Notes: generated from the letters alone by a model not told the origin. A DNA stretch of 64,000 bases from G965267605 sp965267605 (GCA_965267605.1 OZ254088.1:186001-250000), one strand, 5' to 3'. Positions 18,358 to 28,245 are shown, counted from the first letter of the stretch. A program made the numbers and translations.

Positions 18358-19594
18358 GAAAGATCGGGCATACTACTCGAAATCATTAACCTATCATGCA
18401 TGGCAACGCCTGAAGAAAGACAGGCTGGCCAATTTTGGGTTGATCATCGTATCCATTGTTGCGCTCATCGCGATAGCTGGCCCTCTTGTGCGCCCGGATA
18501 AATCTCCGAAAGCAAGCACCCAACATCTGGCAATCAAGATTCAGGATCCCGGGTTTCAGGTTGACATGATCAAGGTTAGATGGAACAGCGAGGATAAGGG
18601 AAGAAGCGGACTGTATGAGTTTATTTTCGGAAGAGAAAGCAACTTCAAAGTGCTTCCGATCTACGATTACAAGTTTGAAGGATCAAATGTTATCGTAGAG
18701 AAGTATACCGGTGATGAGCCCAACGATGGTGAGCTTATCAAGTATAACCTCGCGGATGTTGTTTATCCTATAGATCACAAGAAAAGCTACAAGGAGAATC
18801 CGGGTACCGGTGAGATGACCTTCTGGTCGTTTGACGGTGAAAAGAAAACCGTTTCCATCGCGGAATTGCAGAAAGAAATCGAAGAGAATAACATCTATAG
18901 ACAGACCTTCTGGTGTGGCACTGATCAGTATGGCCGAGATGTGTTATCACGTCTTATGTCGGGTTCGTGGATATCCTTATCGGTAGGTTTTATAGCTGTT
19001 TCCATTTCCCTTCTTATTGGTATACTTCTTGGCGCATTGGCCGGATATTACCGTGGATGGGTGGACGATCTTATCATGTGGATGATCAACGTGGTTTGGT
19101 CTATTCCAACGCTACTTCTCGTCATTGCCATTACGCTGGCCATTGGTAAGGATTTCTGGCAGGTATTCATTGCAGTAGGACTCACCATGTGGGTTGAAGT
19201 GGCCAGGGTTGTTCGAGGTCAGGTGCTGAGTGTGAGGGAGAAGGAATTTGTAGAGGCAGGAAAAGCACTTGGTTATCGGAATAACAGAATCATTTTTAAG
19301 CACGTGATTCCTAATATCATGGGCCCTGTAATTGTTATTTCAGCTTCGAACTTCGCGGCAGCGATTCTTATTGAAGCTGGTCTGAGTTTCCTTGGCCTTG
19401 GCGCTAAACCACCGCAAGCTACCTGGGGTAAGATGATCAGTGAGCTACAGCATTATTTCTTCACCGGTCATGCCGCGTTACCCTTCATGCCGGGTATCTG
19501 CATTATGTTGATGGTGCTCGCATTCTTCCTTCTGGGGAATGGGTTAAGAGATGCGCTTGATACACGGGCAATGGACGAGTTCAAAGGCGTCTAA
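18350..19594 (+). CDS. peptide/oligopeptide-type ABC transporter permease (DppC/OppC family)
   Basis: The product has 414 residues. After a first membrane helix (about 28-48), a long periplasmic insertion of about 130 residues precedes the BPD_transp_1 core. The EAA-like loop EAGKALGYRNNRIIFKHVIP contacts the ATPase. The motif FWCGTDQYGRDVLSRLMSG is typical of the DppC branch. No DppB, binding-protein or ATPase gene lies next to it, so its partners must be encoded elsewhere. It overlaps the glycosyltransferase gene by 8 bases and the convergent transporter gene by 4. Confidence 0.9.
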   Translation: MAKKDRAYYSKSLTYHAWQRLKKDRLANFGLIIVSIVALIAIAGPLVRPDKSPKASTQHLAIKIQDPGFQVDMIKVRWNSEDKGRSGLYEFIFGRESNFKVLPIYDYKFEGSNVIVEKYTGDEPNDGELIKYNLADVVYPIDHKKSYKENPGTGEMTFWSFDGEKKTVSIAELQKEIEENNIYRQTFWCGTDQYGRDVLSRLMSGSWISLSVGFIAVSISLLIGILLGALAGYYRGWVDDLIMWMINVVWSIPTLLLVIAITLAIGKDFWQVFIAVGLTMWVEVARVVRGQVLSVREKEFVEAGKALGYRNNRIIFKHVIPNIMGPVIVISASNFAAAILIEAGLSFLGLGAKPPQATWGKMISELQHYFFTGHAALPFMPGICIMLMVLAFFLLGNGLRDALDTRAMDEFKGV

Positions 19595-20982
19595 AAGATC
19601 AGCAGACCGGCCACGAAAATGGCCACTCCCACAAGCATTAGAAGTAAGGTGTAAGGCAGTATCTGCTTCGCGCTCAACCGTGTTATACCGAGCAACGGTA
19701 ATGCCCAGAATGGTTGTAGCATATTTGTAAGCTGATCTCCGTAGGCCATAGCCAAAATACATTTTGGCAAATCAAGCCCCTTGTTAAGCACCGTTTGTAC
19801 AATGATAGGGCCCTGAACAGCCCATTGACCACCCCCACTTGGCACAAAGACATTGATGATGCCAGCCGATAAAAAGGTCAACAGGGGATACGTGGTATTG
19901 TTGGAAATAGACTCGAAGAAGTGAGCCATCTTAACCACCAGCCCTGAATCCTTCATTATGGCCATAATACCAAAGTACAATGGAAACTGTATGAGGATGC
20001 CAGCGGTTCCTTCGATAGCTTCTCCTAACGCGGATAGAAAGCTATTGATTCTGCCGTGGAAGCAGAAACAGAGCCCTAGTAAGGCGAAGTTGATCCAGTT
20101 AGGTGTTACAAAACCCAACGATGCTAGCTTAGGATGAACAGCGGCTTGGTATATCGCGAGCGCGATGAAAATCAGACCCAATAGGACTCCAATGATCATT
20201 GACCTGTCGAAATGCTCCATCCCGATTGTTCCGCTCTCCTCTTCAGCGTGTTCTTCACGTTGAGCCAGATCTGGGACCGATGTGGTGACCTTCCGACCGA
20301 GTAACCACAGAAAAGAGGGTAACAGAGTGATCAGAAGTATTGATATAGTGAGATTCATACTGGAGAACACAGTTTCTCCCATGGGAATCGATTCAGGCAG
20401 AGATGCGATCGCTTCCGGGCTAGATATGCCTTCCATCATGTGTTTGATATGACCTGGATCTACAATTTTCGCCAGTGATGAGCCCGAAATTCCACCATGC
20501 CATACCATCAACCCCGAATAACCTGCGGCACCTACCAACGCATAGTTGATGGTAAGGCCATTTCTGGAGGCATATTCTCCAACCTTGCGCGCCAAAATGG
20601 CCCCAAAGATTAAGCCCAGCCCCCAGTTGATGAAGCTTACAAGTACAGTTGCCAGACACACGATAAATGCAGCTCTGGATGCACTCGTACAATACCTGGT
20701 GATAGCGTCAATAACAAGTGCGAAAGGCTTGGAAAGTGCCAGGATATGCCCTAGAACTAACATTAGCATCATCTGAAAAGCGAAAACGATCAGGCCCTCT
20801 GACCAAAGACCATTGGCCCATGAGTTCCCAAGTTCAAGTGCATAGGAACTCACTGATGTGTCAGCAGGAGCAGTAAGGATTAGGGCACCAACAAATGCAA
20901 TGATGGTGAGAATAAAGGCAATACTCAAAGGGGTGGGAAGTAGGACTCTGAATACCTTACTGTATGTGTCAGCAAGTTTCAT
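19591..20982 (-). CDS. short-chain fatty acid transporter, AtoE-like
   Basis: This 463-residue inner-membrane protein has about eleven hydrophobic segments. FINWGLGLIFGAILARKVGEYA, SAGIINVFVPSGGGQWAVQGP and AMAYGDQLTNMLQPFWALPLL are hallmarks of the AtoE/short-chain fatty acid transporter family. It would import butyrate or acetoacetate-like acids. Its start overlaps the stop of the flavin reductase gene by 4 bases, so the two form an operon. Confidence 0.88.
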   Translation of the reverse strand: MKLADTYSKVFRVLLPTPLSIAFILTIIAFVGALILTAPADTSVSSYALELGNSWANGLWSEGLIVFAFQMMLMLVLGHILALSKPFALVIDAITRYCTSASRAAFIVCLATVLVSFINWGLGLIFGAILARKVGEYASRNGLTINYALVGAAGYSGLMVWHGGISGSSLAKIVDPGHIKHMMEGISSPEAIASLPESIPMGETVFSSMNLTISILLITLLPSFLWLLGRKVTTSVPDLAQREEHAEEESGTIGMEHFDRSMIIGVLLGLIFIALAIYQAAVHPKLASLGFVTPNWINFALLGLCFCFHGRINSFLSALGEAIEGTAGILIQFPLYFGIMAIMKDSGLVVKMAHFFESISNNTTYPLLTFLSAGIINVFVPSGGGQWAVQGPIIVQTVLNKGLDLPKCILAMAYGDQLTNMLQPFWALPLLGITRLSAKQILPYTLLLMLVGVAIFVAGLLIF

Positions 20983-21803
20983 TCACTAGAGATCAGCTCC
21001 CAGGCCTCCTCAAGTTTATGTTGTGCAAGCAGGGTTTTGACATTATTGATGACCTCTGCGCTCGGTTCACCATTAACACCTTCGGGTAAGGTTTCGATGC
21101 TGCCAAGCTGCCCAAGTTCGTTACCATTGAACTGACCATCTTTCATCCAGTCGGGAAGCTGATCCACACCAACGCCTTTTGTGGTGATTGGTTTAGGTAT
21201 TTCGAAGAGGCTTTCACCATGCGCCCTGCAATACCAATTGCCTCCCATTCTAGCTACGAAATCGATCTTTTCCTGGTCTATCATTTGATTGTCATCCAAC
21301 ACATCTTCAGAAATATGGATCCTAACGATTTCGCATATGATCAGGTTTCCAGCACCTCCATTCTCGCCTAATTCTACAATGTTGTTCACCTTACATTCCA
21401 TCTGTATAGGTGATTCTTTGATTCTCTTTGGTTGAACAACCTCCGAGTCTACCGGTGTTAACCCAGATTTCACAAACTCATCAACCTCAGGAGCATAGGG
21501 GGAACTTGCTAGCGACATTTGATGCACGATGTCATGGTTCACAATATTGATGACCACTTCCTGGGTATCTCTGGCATTGTGGAAGGTATCCTTGTTTTGG
21601 CCTGTTCTGCCGCTTCTTGCCGGAGAAAATATCGCTATGGGCGGGTTTGCACTGAATACGTTGAAGAAACTGAATGGTGCAAGATTGTTCACACCATCTT
21701 TCGACACTGTGCTTGCAAAGCAAATGGGTCGAGGTCCAACACCCCCAAGCAGGTAGTGATGCAGTTTAGGAACTTCAATATTGGCAGGATCTATTGTGAG
21801 CAT
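20979..21803 (-). CDS. flavin reductase-like domain protein
   Basis: The product has 274 residues and is cytoplasmic. The FMN-binding split-barrel domain spans about 18-200 with GPRPICFASTVSKDGVNNLAPFSFF, NPPIAIFSP and the later IICEIVRIHISE. These are typical of the flavin reductase/FlaRed family that uses FMN. The C-terminal 60 residues are acidic and less conserved. The substrate is unknown. It is the first gene of a two-gene operon with the AtoE-like transporter. Confidence 0.88.
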   Translation of the reverse strand: MLTIDPANIEVPKLHHYLLGGVGPRPICFASTVSKDGVNNLAPFSFFNVFSANPPIAIFSPARSGRTGQNKDTFHNARDTQEVVINIVNHDIVHQMSLASSPYAPEVDEFVKSGLTPVDSEVVQPKRIKESPIQMECKVNNIVELGENGGAGNLIICEIVRIHISEDVLDDNQMIDQEKIDFVARMGGNWYCRAHGESLFEIPKPITTKGVGVDQLPDWMKDGQFNGNELGQLGSIETLPEGVNGEPSAEVINNVKTLLAQHKLEEAWELISSE

Positions 21804-21836
21804 GAGTCTGGATTATAAGCTAAAAGTATAATAAAA

Positions 21837-21859
21837 AAGGGGCCCCGTTGAAGCCCCTT
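21837..21859 (-). terminator. rho-independent terminator after the 1516-residue adhesin gene
   Basis: Arms AAGGGGC (21837-21843) and GCCCCTT (21853-21859) enclose a 9-base loop. On the minus strand the hairpin is followed by a T run. It sits 17 bases past the stop at 21877. Confidence 0.85.
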
Positions 21860-21876
21860 GAATGTCGTTGAAGTGA

Positions 21877-24800
21877 TTACTTCAGAATTGTTACCGTGCC
21901 CCGTTTCTCCATGTCCTCACCCTTAGAGGTTCGGAATTTCACGAGATACACGTAAACGTCTGTTTTCACAGTACTACCCTTGAACGTACCGTCCCAACCC
22001 TGTAGCATGTCATTGGTTTGGAATAACAATTCACCCCATCTATCGAAGACCATGAAATCATAGTTCTCTACATCCACGAACCTAAGACTCGGTCTGAATG
22101 TAGGACTATGCGGACTGCCAGGGATGTATGCATTCGGGATGTACACAATTGGCTCATGGAACACACAGGCTACATTGGATACACTGTTGCTTGCACTTAA
22201 AGTATCTACCGGCCCCTGGAATGAAGGATCATTCTCTATGGCAATGACCTGATAGCAGAAATGTCCGTTGCCTTCCAAATCGGGTGCCAGTTGATCAACA
22301 TAGGTCAACGTACCGTTCTGTCCATTTACGGTTCCAATATGTTGTGGATTGGAATAGCCTTCCTTGTCTCGGTAGATTTGATACTCCTTCACACCTCCTG
22401 CCCAGGCTTCATATCCATTAAATTTCAGCTTGTTGGTTGAGGTAGCGTAATGCGGCTCAACCTGCAGTAGGATTGATCTACCAAGGTTGGATTCACCTAC
22501 AAGGTTATCGCAAGGATCCAGTGCCTGAAGTTTGTAGAAGTAGCTGTACGAACTGGTCAATACATCGTTATCCATGAACGTAAGGTAGGCCTGGCCGGCA
22601 TTCGCTTTGCCAACGAAAGCATACGGTCCGAAACGACTTTCAGCTCTCAATAGTTGATACTGCTTAATATTCGCATTAGGATCTACATAAGCCTGAACCT
22701 TGATCTCATTGGTATCATTAACCGTTGCATACTGCAGATAATTCCAGGCTGGAGGAGCGAACAATGTCGTATTGATCGTTAGGCAATTAGAAGTGGAAGT
22801 TTGTGGACCACCGCTAAAGATTGCTCTGATGTGTACCTCGTAGTTACTGCCAGGATTAACAGGTGAGAACGTATATGTAAGATTCGTAGTTGTAGCTACA
22901 ATCCAAGGACCTGCAGGTAATTCTCTAACCCATACTTCATAAGATGCAGCGCCAGGCCATCCGTTGTATAGCGTCCAGTCCAGATCAAGCCCTGGCAGAC
23001 AAGGATCAAGCTGACCCGTTAGGTGCATACTTGCATGGTAAGTATAGTTGTAGGTGATCGTGTTTCCACATGAATCGAACGCTGTGATAGCGTAACTCTC
23101 TGTCTCATTAACCGCATTGGATCCAGCATAGGTATACGTTGTTACGCCTCTTCCCCAAACGGTATCAATAATTGTATTCGATTGATTGGCGTTCAATTTC
23201 ACAATGTAGTATCCGGCCACATCGCCATCAGGATGTTGTTGCCAGCCCATGTGCGCAAGACCACCACATCCAACACTAACACTGTCCAGCACCATGATCG
23301 AAGGCGGAATAGTATCCAGGTAATACCCGGTCTCCACACTGGAGATCGATGTACAACCACCTTGATCATCAATTTCAACCCAATACACAGCTGAATCGTT
23401 ACATACATGTATGGTGTCCAGCCATTGTTCATTTCCGTAATTCGTAGTTCCTACCTGAACAGAAGGCCCTCCAACCGCTGGATATGTACGCATGATGCGA
23501 TACGTTCCGGTTGAGGTAGAAGTGTTTGGTACCTTGATCGGGTTCCATGTAATTGTAGCGCTCCATCCATCATTCTGAACTACGCTAACAATGATAGGGG
23601 TCAATGTGTCAGAAGTGAATCTTGATGGGGTATTGCCGTAACAACCACTCTTCGTAATAACGTAGTAATAGTTCGGTCCTCCAGGCAGCGCGCCTACATG
23701 GGTATATGTAAGTGTTGCGTAATTGTTGATAGAAGCGAGCAACGTATATGGCCCTCCAATATTCGTGGCATGCCATACTTCATACTCGTTGAAGTTTACT
23801 GTTGGGTCTGGAGGAGCAAGCCAATCTAGAATTACATCCTGTTGGTTTGCAGCCACAGAGATACACCTTAAGGATGGTGGATCAAGAACCGTACTGTCCA
23901 GAAGGTTGTTTACGTTCACACAAAGTTCGTTGGATGTTGAGCTTCTTCCATTGCCATCAAAAGCAAGAACTTTGTAGCAGTACTGATTGCCATTGGCAAG
24001 TCCACCGTGTGCAAACATTGTATCGAGTGTAACACCGCTTAACGATCCCGCGAGGTTCCATCCCGCACCATTTACATTGGCCCAAATCTCGTACCGTTGA
24101 ACGCCAGCAACCCAACCGCTGTAAGGGTTCCACCAAATGTGATTCTCGTGCGTACAATGGTTGGTTGAGTCGAACCGCAACCACATCGAGTTGTGGCACA
24201 TAGCTGTATCACCCTTGTTGTCACAACTATCGAATGGAATAATAGTGTAATGATGTACCTGTCCATTCGGATTGGAAGTTGGGTCTGTCCATGTGCCAAG
24301 TGGCGCGTATACGGTATCAAGGAACGTTAACACGCCACCCTGACAATTGTAAACTCCATATTTCGTAGTTGCGGAAGTTGGATTGTGCGTCCAGGTCACC
24401 ACCGTTCTGCCAATGCCATTATTTACCGTTACGGAATCAATAGGAGGGGAGTTCGGTCCTACTACTGCCCCAAACCAATCTCCATCAATAGTACTAACAG
24501 AGGTACAAGGGAGATTATCGCGCATTTCCACGCGGTAGTTGATAGAATCCCAACATACAGTTACCGGCTCACTCCAATTGGTGTTCATCGTACTGTCCAC
24601 CAGCGTCCAAACACCCAACGGAGCTTCCCGATAGATGTAGTAATATCCATTTGATGTGGCCAGAGGTGGTGTTACCAATGGGTTCCATGTGAGTGTGGCT
24701 GTACCACTTCCGCCACCGGTTACATTCAGCACAATCGGTTGTAAAGTATCCGTGCTGCTGCTGTATACCTGTCCGTAGCAACTTGATCTTGTTTGCAGGT

Positions 24801-26427
24801 AATAGTATCCCGGAGGACCAGCGTAGGCATTTCTGCCAGGGTTGTTGTCGATATATGATCCGGTGCCATTATTCATGACACTATCAATTAACGTGTATGG
24901 TCCACCCACAATGGGCGAATAATAGATGTTGTAACTATAGAACGAACTTAGTGTGTCTTTAACAGTGTCCCATGAAAGGATAACGTTACCGGCAGCATCT
25001 ACCGATGCACACCTCAATGAAGGTGCAGGCAGCACTGGCGGGGCTTTTACGGTAATTGATACGGTCAGGAAGTTAATGCCTGGTACAGGGCACCAGTCAT
25101 CAGATACCTTTAGGATGAAGTTGTACGTAGAGGTCAAACTCACGCAACCCAATTTGGCGGGCAAGTGATCACACGTTGTATGCCAACAGAACCTTGTGTC
25201 AATTCCAAAAGCATTGGATAATACTGGCGCACCTCCTGTTGTGGGGTGTTGCAGGGTAGCACAAGGCGGGCGCAAGCACCCATTAGCCGTATCGGTAAAA
25301 TTATTTCCAAACTGAGACGATGTTGGTTTCAGCGTGTTTTGTTGAGGTATCAGTCGAGCTGCATCGTTCCACTCAACGTCCAGACTTTGGAGCCGGAAGC
25401 AGACCTGGCTACCTGCGTAGACTGTATCTTGATATCCTTGCGTGATAGTCACAGGTTGCGCATCAATACTCACCTGTGGCGGTGTATTCGCAGGATTCGG
25501 TGCATATGGAAGTGCAGGGCAGTTGACCAGCACAACCGGAATATCTCTGTAAATCGAGGCTACCTTCTGTCCACATTTGTATGCTGCAACTTCCACTACA
25601 GTGGCGTGCGAACCCGGGGTGTAACTTTCAAAAGAAATTACTCCAGTTTGTGGATGAACAGTAGCAGGAACATTCGATGGGTTATGGAACGTACTTGGTA
25701 GCGGACTCATGGCACTGTATCCACCAGTGTACACTATCGAAGCTGGAGGCCACGAACCTGTTGTGCTCTGGTAGCCAGTTGCCCAGCCATAAACAAGTGA
25801 ATCCAGTTCCTCATCTTCACTCGTATGGTTGTAAGCAAACGGATATCCAATACAAAGAATTGTTGCGGGCTTCTCAACAAACTGAGGTGAGCTATCGTAA
25901 CAAGGATTAGTGTTCTGTCCATTGTAAGGGTACATGATCGCACGAAGTGCAAATCCACCAGAACTAGTGTTCACAATGTTTCCAGGCCTACAACAGCTGG
26001 ACCACGAAAATATCCAACCCGCACCCGGAGGTATACCGGCAATGGTAATAGGATTGGAGACATAAATCCCTTCTTCCACTGCACCACCAGAGTATCCAAC
26101 GGGTCTTTGCATACCACAGTTGTACTCAAGACTTGGATTGTAGCAGCTAGGGCTAATGTCTGTAAGTGAAACATAGTTACAGGTAATAGAACTAAGTGAA
26201 GGGTGATTCCAAACGGTTAAGTTCTGATTCGTTGCTGGTAGCCCTGCAGAACCAGAAGAGCATTCTCGATAAACCTTTAGTGTGAAAACAAATTGTCCTG
26301 CATTAGGACCAGATTTTAAGCAAACCCAAGTGATTTCACCACCGATCAAATGTGTTCCATAGGAAGAACCAGCGAAGCAAATCGCCACCAAAAGAACAGT
26401 TATCCGAGAGAGAAATTTGTTCATCAT
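21877..26427 (-). CDS. giant surface protein with fibronectin-type modules and type B (CHU_C) sorting domain
   Basis: The product has 1516 residues with a signal peptide (about 1-25). The N-terminal region THLIGGEITWVCL is typical of Bacteroidota gliding-associated surface proteins. The middle carries at least six fibronectin type III-like modules, seen as recurring YYYLQT, YEVWVR and YCYKVLAFD strands. The C-terminal 85 residues (VYIPNAYIPG, FDRWGELLFQT, GWDGTFKG) form the CHU_C type B sorting domain for type IX secretion. The likely role is adhesion or gliding at the cell surface. Two ATG codons start the frame. A TAnnTTTG box lies just upstream and a terminator follows. Confidence 0.88.
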   Translation of the reverse strand: MMNKFLSRITVLLVAICFAGSSYGTHLIGGEITWVCLKSGPNAGQFVFTLKVYRECSSGSAGLPATNQNLTVWNHPSLSSITCNYVSLTDISPSCYNPSLEYNCGMQRPVGYSGGAVEEGIYVSNPITIAGIPPGAGWIFSWSSCCRPGNIVNTSSGGFALRAIMYPYNGQNTNPCYDSSPQFVEKPATILCIGYPFAYNHTSEDEELDSLVYGWATGYQSTTGSWPPASIVYTGGYSAMSPLPSTFHNPSNVPATVHPQTGVISFESYTPGSHATVVEVAAYKCGQKVASIYRDIPVVLVNCPALPYAPNPANTPPQVSIDAQPVTITQGYQDTVYAGSQVCFRLQSLDVEWNDAARLIPQQNTLKPTSSQFGNNFTDTANGCLRPPCATLQHPTTGGAPVLSNAFGIDTRFCWHTTCDHLPAKLGCVSLTSTYNFILKVSDDWCPVPGINFLTVSITVKAPPVLPAPSLRCASVDAAGNVILSWDTVKDTLSSFYSYNIYYSPIVGGPYTLIDSVMNNGTGSYIDNNPGRNAYAGPPGYYYLQTRSSCYGQVYSSSTDTLQPIVLNVTGGGSGTATLTWNPLVTPPLATSNGYYYIYREAPLGVWTLVDSTMNTNWSEPVTVCWDSINYRVEMRDNLPCTSVSTIDGDWFGAVVGPNSPPIDSVTVNNGIGRTVVTWTHNPTSATTKYGVYNCQGGVLTFLDTVYAPLGTWTDPTSNPNGQVHHYTIIPFDSCDNKGDTAMCHNSMWLRFDSTNHCTHENHIWWNPYSGWVAGVQRYEIWANVNGAGWNLAGSLSGVTLDTMFAHGGLANGNQYCYKVLAFDGNGRSSTSNELCVNVNNLLDSTVLDPPSLRCISVAANQQDVILDWLAPPDPTVNFNEYEVWHATNIGGPYTLLASINNYATLTYTHVGALPGGPNYYYVITKSGCYGNTPSRFTSDTLTPIIVSVVQNDGWSATITWNPIKVPNTSTSTGTYRIMRTYPAVGGPSVQVGTTNYGNEQWLDTIHVCNDSAVYWVEIDDQGGCTSISSVETGYYLDTIPPSIMVLDSVSVGCGGLAHMGWQQHPDGDVAGYYIVKLNANQSNTIIDTVWGRGVTTYTYAGSNAVNETESYAITAFDSCGNTITYNYTYHASMHLTGQLDPCLPGLDLDWTLYNGWPGAASYEVWVRELPAGPWIVATTTNLTYTFSPVNPGSNYEVHIRAIFSGGPQTSTSNCLTINTTLFAPPAWNYLQYATVNDTNEIKVQAYVDPNANIKQYQLLRAESRFGPYAFVGKANAGQAYLTFMDNDVLTSSYSYFYKLQALDPCDNLVGESNLGRSILLQVEPHYATSTNKLKFNGYEAWAGGVKEYQIYRDKEGYSNPQHIGTVNGQNGTLTYVDQLAPDLEGNGHFCYQVIAIENDPSFQGPVDTLSASNSVSNVACVFHEPIVYIPNAYIPGSPHSPTFRPSLRFVDVENYDFMVFDRWGELLFQTNDMLQGWDGTFKGSTVKTDVYVYLVKFRTSKGEDMEKRGTVTILK

Positions 26428-26440
26428 GCAAATTCAGGTA

Positions 26441-26448
26441 CAAAAGTA
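26441..26448 (-). promoter_or_regulatory. TAnnTTTG -7 box for the adhesin gene
   Basis: Read on the minus strand the sequence is TACTTTTG, an exact consensus match 14 bases before the ATG. The box lies within a small inverted repeat (GGTAC...GTACC), which could serve a regulator. The implied leader is very short. Confidence 0.45.
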
Positions 26449-26683
26449 CCGTTTTTGTACAGTTCGAGGAAGACTTTTTTGTTCCCAGAAAACTCCATTG
26501 TGGGAATTCTATGAGATAGAATATTATACCTTGTTATGAGGGAATGCCGGAACAATATTCTTGTGACGCTAGAGTGCTGGATATCAGTATGATTAGGCGT
26601 TCCTAAAATAGACGAAATGTGGGTAGCTTTCGTTGCCTCTTTTATACCATTCTTTCGAGCAAGTGCGAGTCATGGATACAAAA

Positions 26684-26709
26684 AAGCCACATCCTTATGG
26701 ATACGGCTT
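26684..26709 (-). terminator. terminator beside the left island end, probably the original tRNA-Val terminator
   Basis: AAGCC-AC-ATCC pairs with GGAT-AC-GGCTT around a TTAT loop, and on the minus strand a T run follows. It lies three bases to the left of the 20-bp copy of the tRNA-Val 3' end (26713-26732). This is where a terminator of the minus-strand tRNA would have been before island insertion. Confidence 0.75.
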
Positions 26710-26712
26710 CTG

Positions 26713-26732
26713 ATTGTGGGCGATGAGGGATT
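26713..26732. repeat. left attachment-site repeat of the island
   Basis: ATTGTGGGCGATGAGGGATT is identical to 47589-47608, where it covers the acceptor and T-stem 3' strand of tRNA-Val. The identity stops on both sides (G versus T on the left, A versus C on the right). Confidence 0.8.
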
Positions 26733-26840
26733 ATTTGCATGATCCATCTTGCTCCGAGGTCGTTAATGAGCTCACCGCTTCGCTATCGGCCTTTTTGTTC
26801 AGGCCCTTATTCGAATAAATTCAAAACGCACCCAAACAAA

Positions 26841-26865
26841 AAGCCCAACACTTCGTGTTGAGCTT
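26841..26865 (-). terminator. second terminator-like hairpin near the left island end
   Basis: AAGCcCAACAC pairs with GTGTTGaGCTT around a 3-base loop, with one mismatch. T-rich sequence follows on the minus strand. It sits 10 bases to the left of a second sequence resembling a tRNA 3' end (26876-26902). Confidence 0.55.
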
Positions 26866-26875
26866 CATCATTCTA

Positions 26876-26902
26876 GTGGGCGATGCTGGACCTACTTCGA
26901 AC
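26876..26902 (-). other. degenerate second copy of a tRNA-Val-like 3' end
   Basis: GTGGGCGATG at 26876 equals the acceptor end of tRNA-Val, and TTCGAAC (T-loop-like) follows shortly after, but the T stem is broken. Together with the adjacent hairpin it repeats the layout at 26684-26732. It may mark an earlier, eroded integration. The gene-free stretch 26428-27051 otherwise shows only the promoter and hairpins listed. Confidence 0.35.
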
Positions 26903-27051
26903 TTAATAGTAGAGGATTTGGATTTGATTTTAACTGACAGGGGGTAGGAAACTCGCCATTATCTTAATCCGGAAGTGCGGTTGTGGATTGGTAAGTACCG
27001 ATTATGAACTCGGTGGCTCAAGATACCATTGGAAAGCGTAGTTTACCTTCT

Positions 27052-28245
27052 ATGAACAGACTCTTTCTATTTCTATGCTTTCTAGGTGTTTACGTTCAGG
27101 TTAATGGTCAATCGTCCAATATTTGTGCTTTGGTAGATACTGGTAACGGATTCGCATTCATGAAGGCGAATTCCATGACAGGGAATATTGCCCAATATAG
27201 CTTCATTCCAAATCTGGCGTTTGTAGATGGGTATTCTTCCAATATCAATGCGGATTCCTCTCATTACATGTTCATTGGACGGATTAATGGAGTAAAAAGA
27301 GCCTTGATAATTGACATTTCAACCGGAAATCTCATTCACCAATCTGATACTGTAAAAGAGAATGTACGTTTTTGCAAGCGCCACCCAGTGCGTAAAATTA
27401 ATTACGCCCTGACATTAGATCAATTGGGAGCGGTTATGCTATCTACGTTCGATTACTATACGGGTAGTGTTACTCCGATTGACACGTTTACTACTTTGGG
27501 TTTTGGCTTCTTGCAGTTTGCAACGCTTGATTGGGATAGCAATCAGTTTGTATTTCAAGCAAATTATAAGTCAGAACCTATCCAAAGGAGGTTATTCACC
27601 ACTAATATTGATACAGGTGGAATCATCCGCGATCCACAACTACTTCAGAATTTCCAGCAACCTAAATACGATCATCAAACCGGAAACCTCTATTCTACCA
27701 ACTTCAATAGTGCTTCATTTCCGCACCATCGCATCGTATCGTTGGACCCTAAGACTGCGATCACAACTGCTATCGACACCTTCCATCATGCAGCGAATTT
27801 AGTTAGTAACAGTGCGTTAGATTCTATTCAGAGGAATTTTGTTGTTCAAGTATATGATAGTCACATTGTGCATAGCGGAAACTACTTTGCCAATTATAAC
27901 TTGGCAACTGGGCAATGTACCTACGTTCAATTCCCTATTCAATTTGTTAGGGAAATGGAGATCATTCCTGCTCTATTACAATCATCCCCAAAAACACCCT
28001 TGTCCAAAAGGATTGAAATCTACCCCAACCCAACCGGAGGACAACTATGGATTAAAGACCTCATATCTAAAGACTACCCAATACGTATTTCAATCAACGA
28101 TCTAAATGGTAGGCAAGTCTTACACAGTACTTTGAAAATGCAAAAGCCTATTGCAGTAGACCAACTCCCAGAAGGGTCATATCTTCTTCAAGCAATTACC
28201 AAAAGTGGGAAGCGATACAGTTCCAAATTCACTAAAACCGATTAA
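27052..28245 (+). CDS. exported protein with type A T9SS sorting domain
   Basis: The product is 397 residues from the ATG at 27052, where a clean signal peptide begins (MNRLFLFLCFLGVYVQVNGQ). The in-frame ATG at 27004 adds 16 residues without signal character. The middle region is beta-rich with no recognised enzyme motif. The C-terminal 75 residues (IEIYPNPTGGQLWI, ISINDLNGRQVL, LPEGSYLLQAI) form a type A sorting domain, so the protein is exported by type IX secretion. It is the first gene inside the island. Confidence 0.75.
   Translation: MNRLFLFLCFLGVYVQVNGQSSNICALVDTGNGFAFMKANSMTGNIAQYSFIPNLAFVDGYSSNINADSSHYMFIGRINGVKRALIIDISTGNLIHQSDTVKENVRFCKRHPVRKINYALTLDQLGAVMLSTFDYYTGSVTPIDTFTTLGFGFLQFATLDWDSNQFVFQANYKSEPIQRRLFTTNIDTGGIIRDPQLLQNFQQPKYDHQTGNLYSTNFNSASFPHHRIVSLDPKTAITTAIDTFHHAANLVSNSALDSIQRNFVVQVYDSHIVHSGNYFANYNLATGQCTYVQFPIQFVREMEIIPALLQSSPKTPLSKRIEIYPNPTGGQLWIKDLISKDYPIRISINDLNGRQVLHSTLKMQKPIAVDQLPEGSYLLQAITKSGKRYSSKFTKTD

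Noticed and set aside
26876..26902. A second functional tRNA gene
   Set aside because: Only an acceptor-end match and a T-loop-like motif are present; D and anticodon arms are missing.
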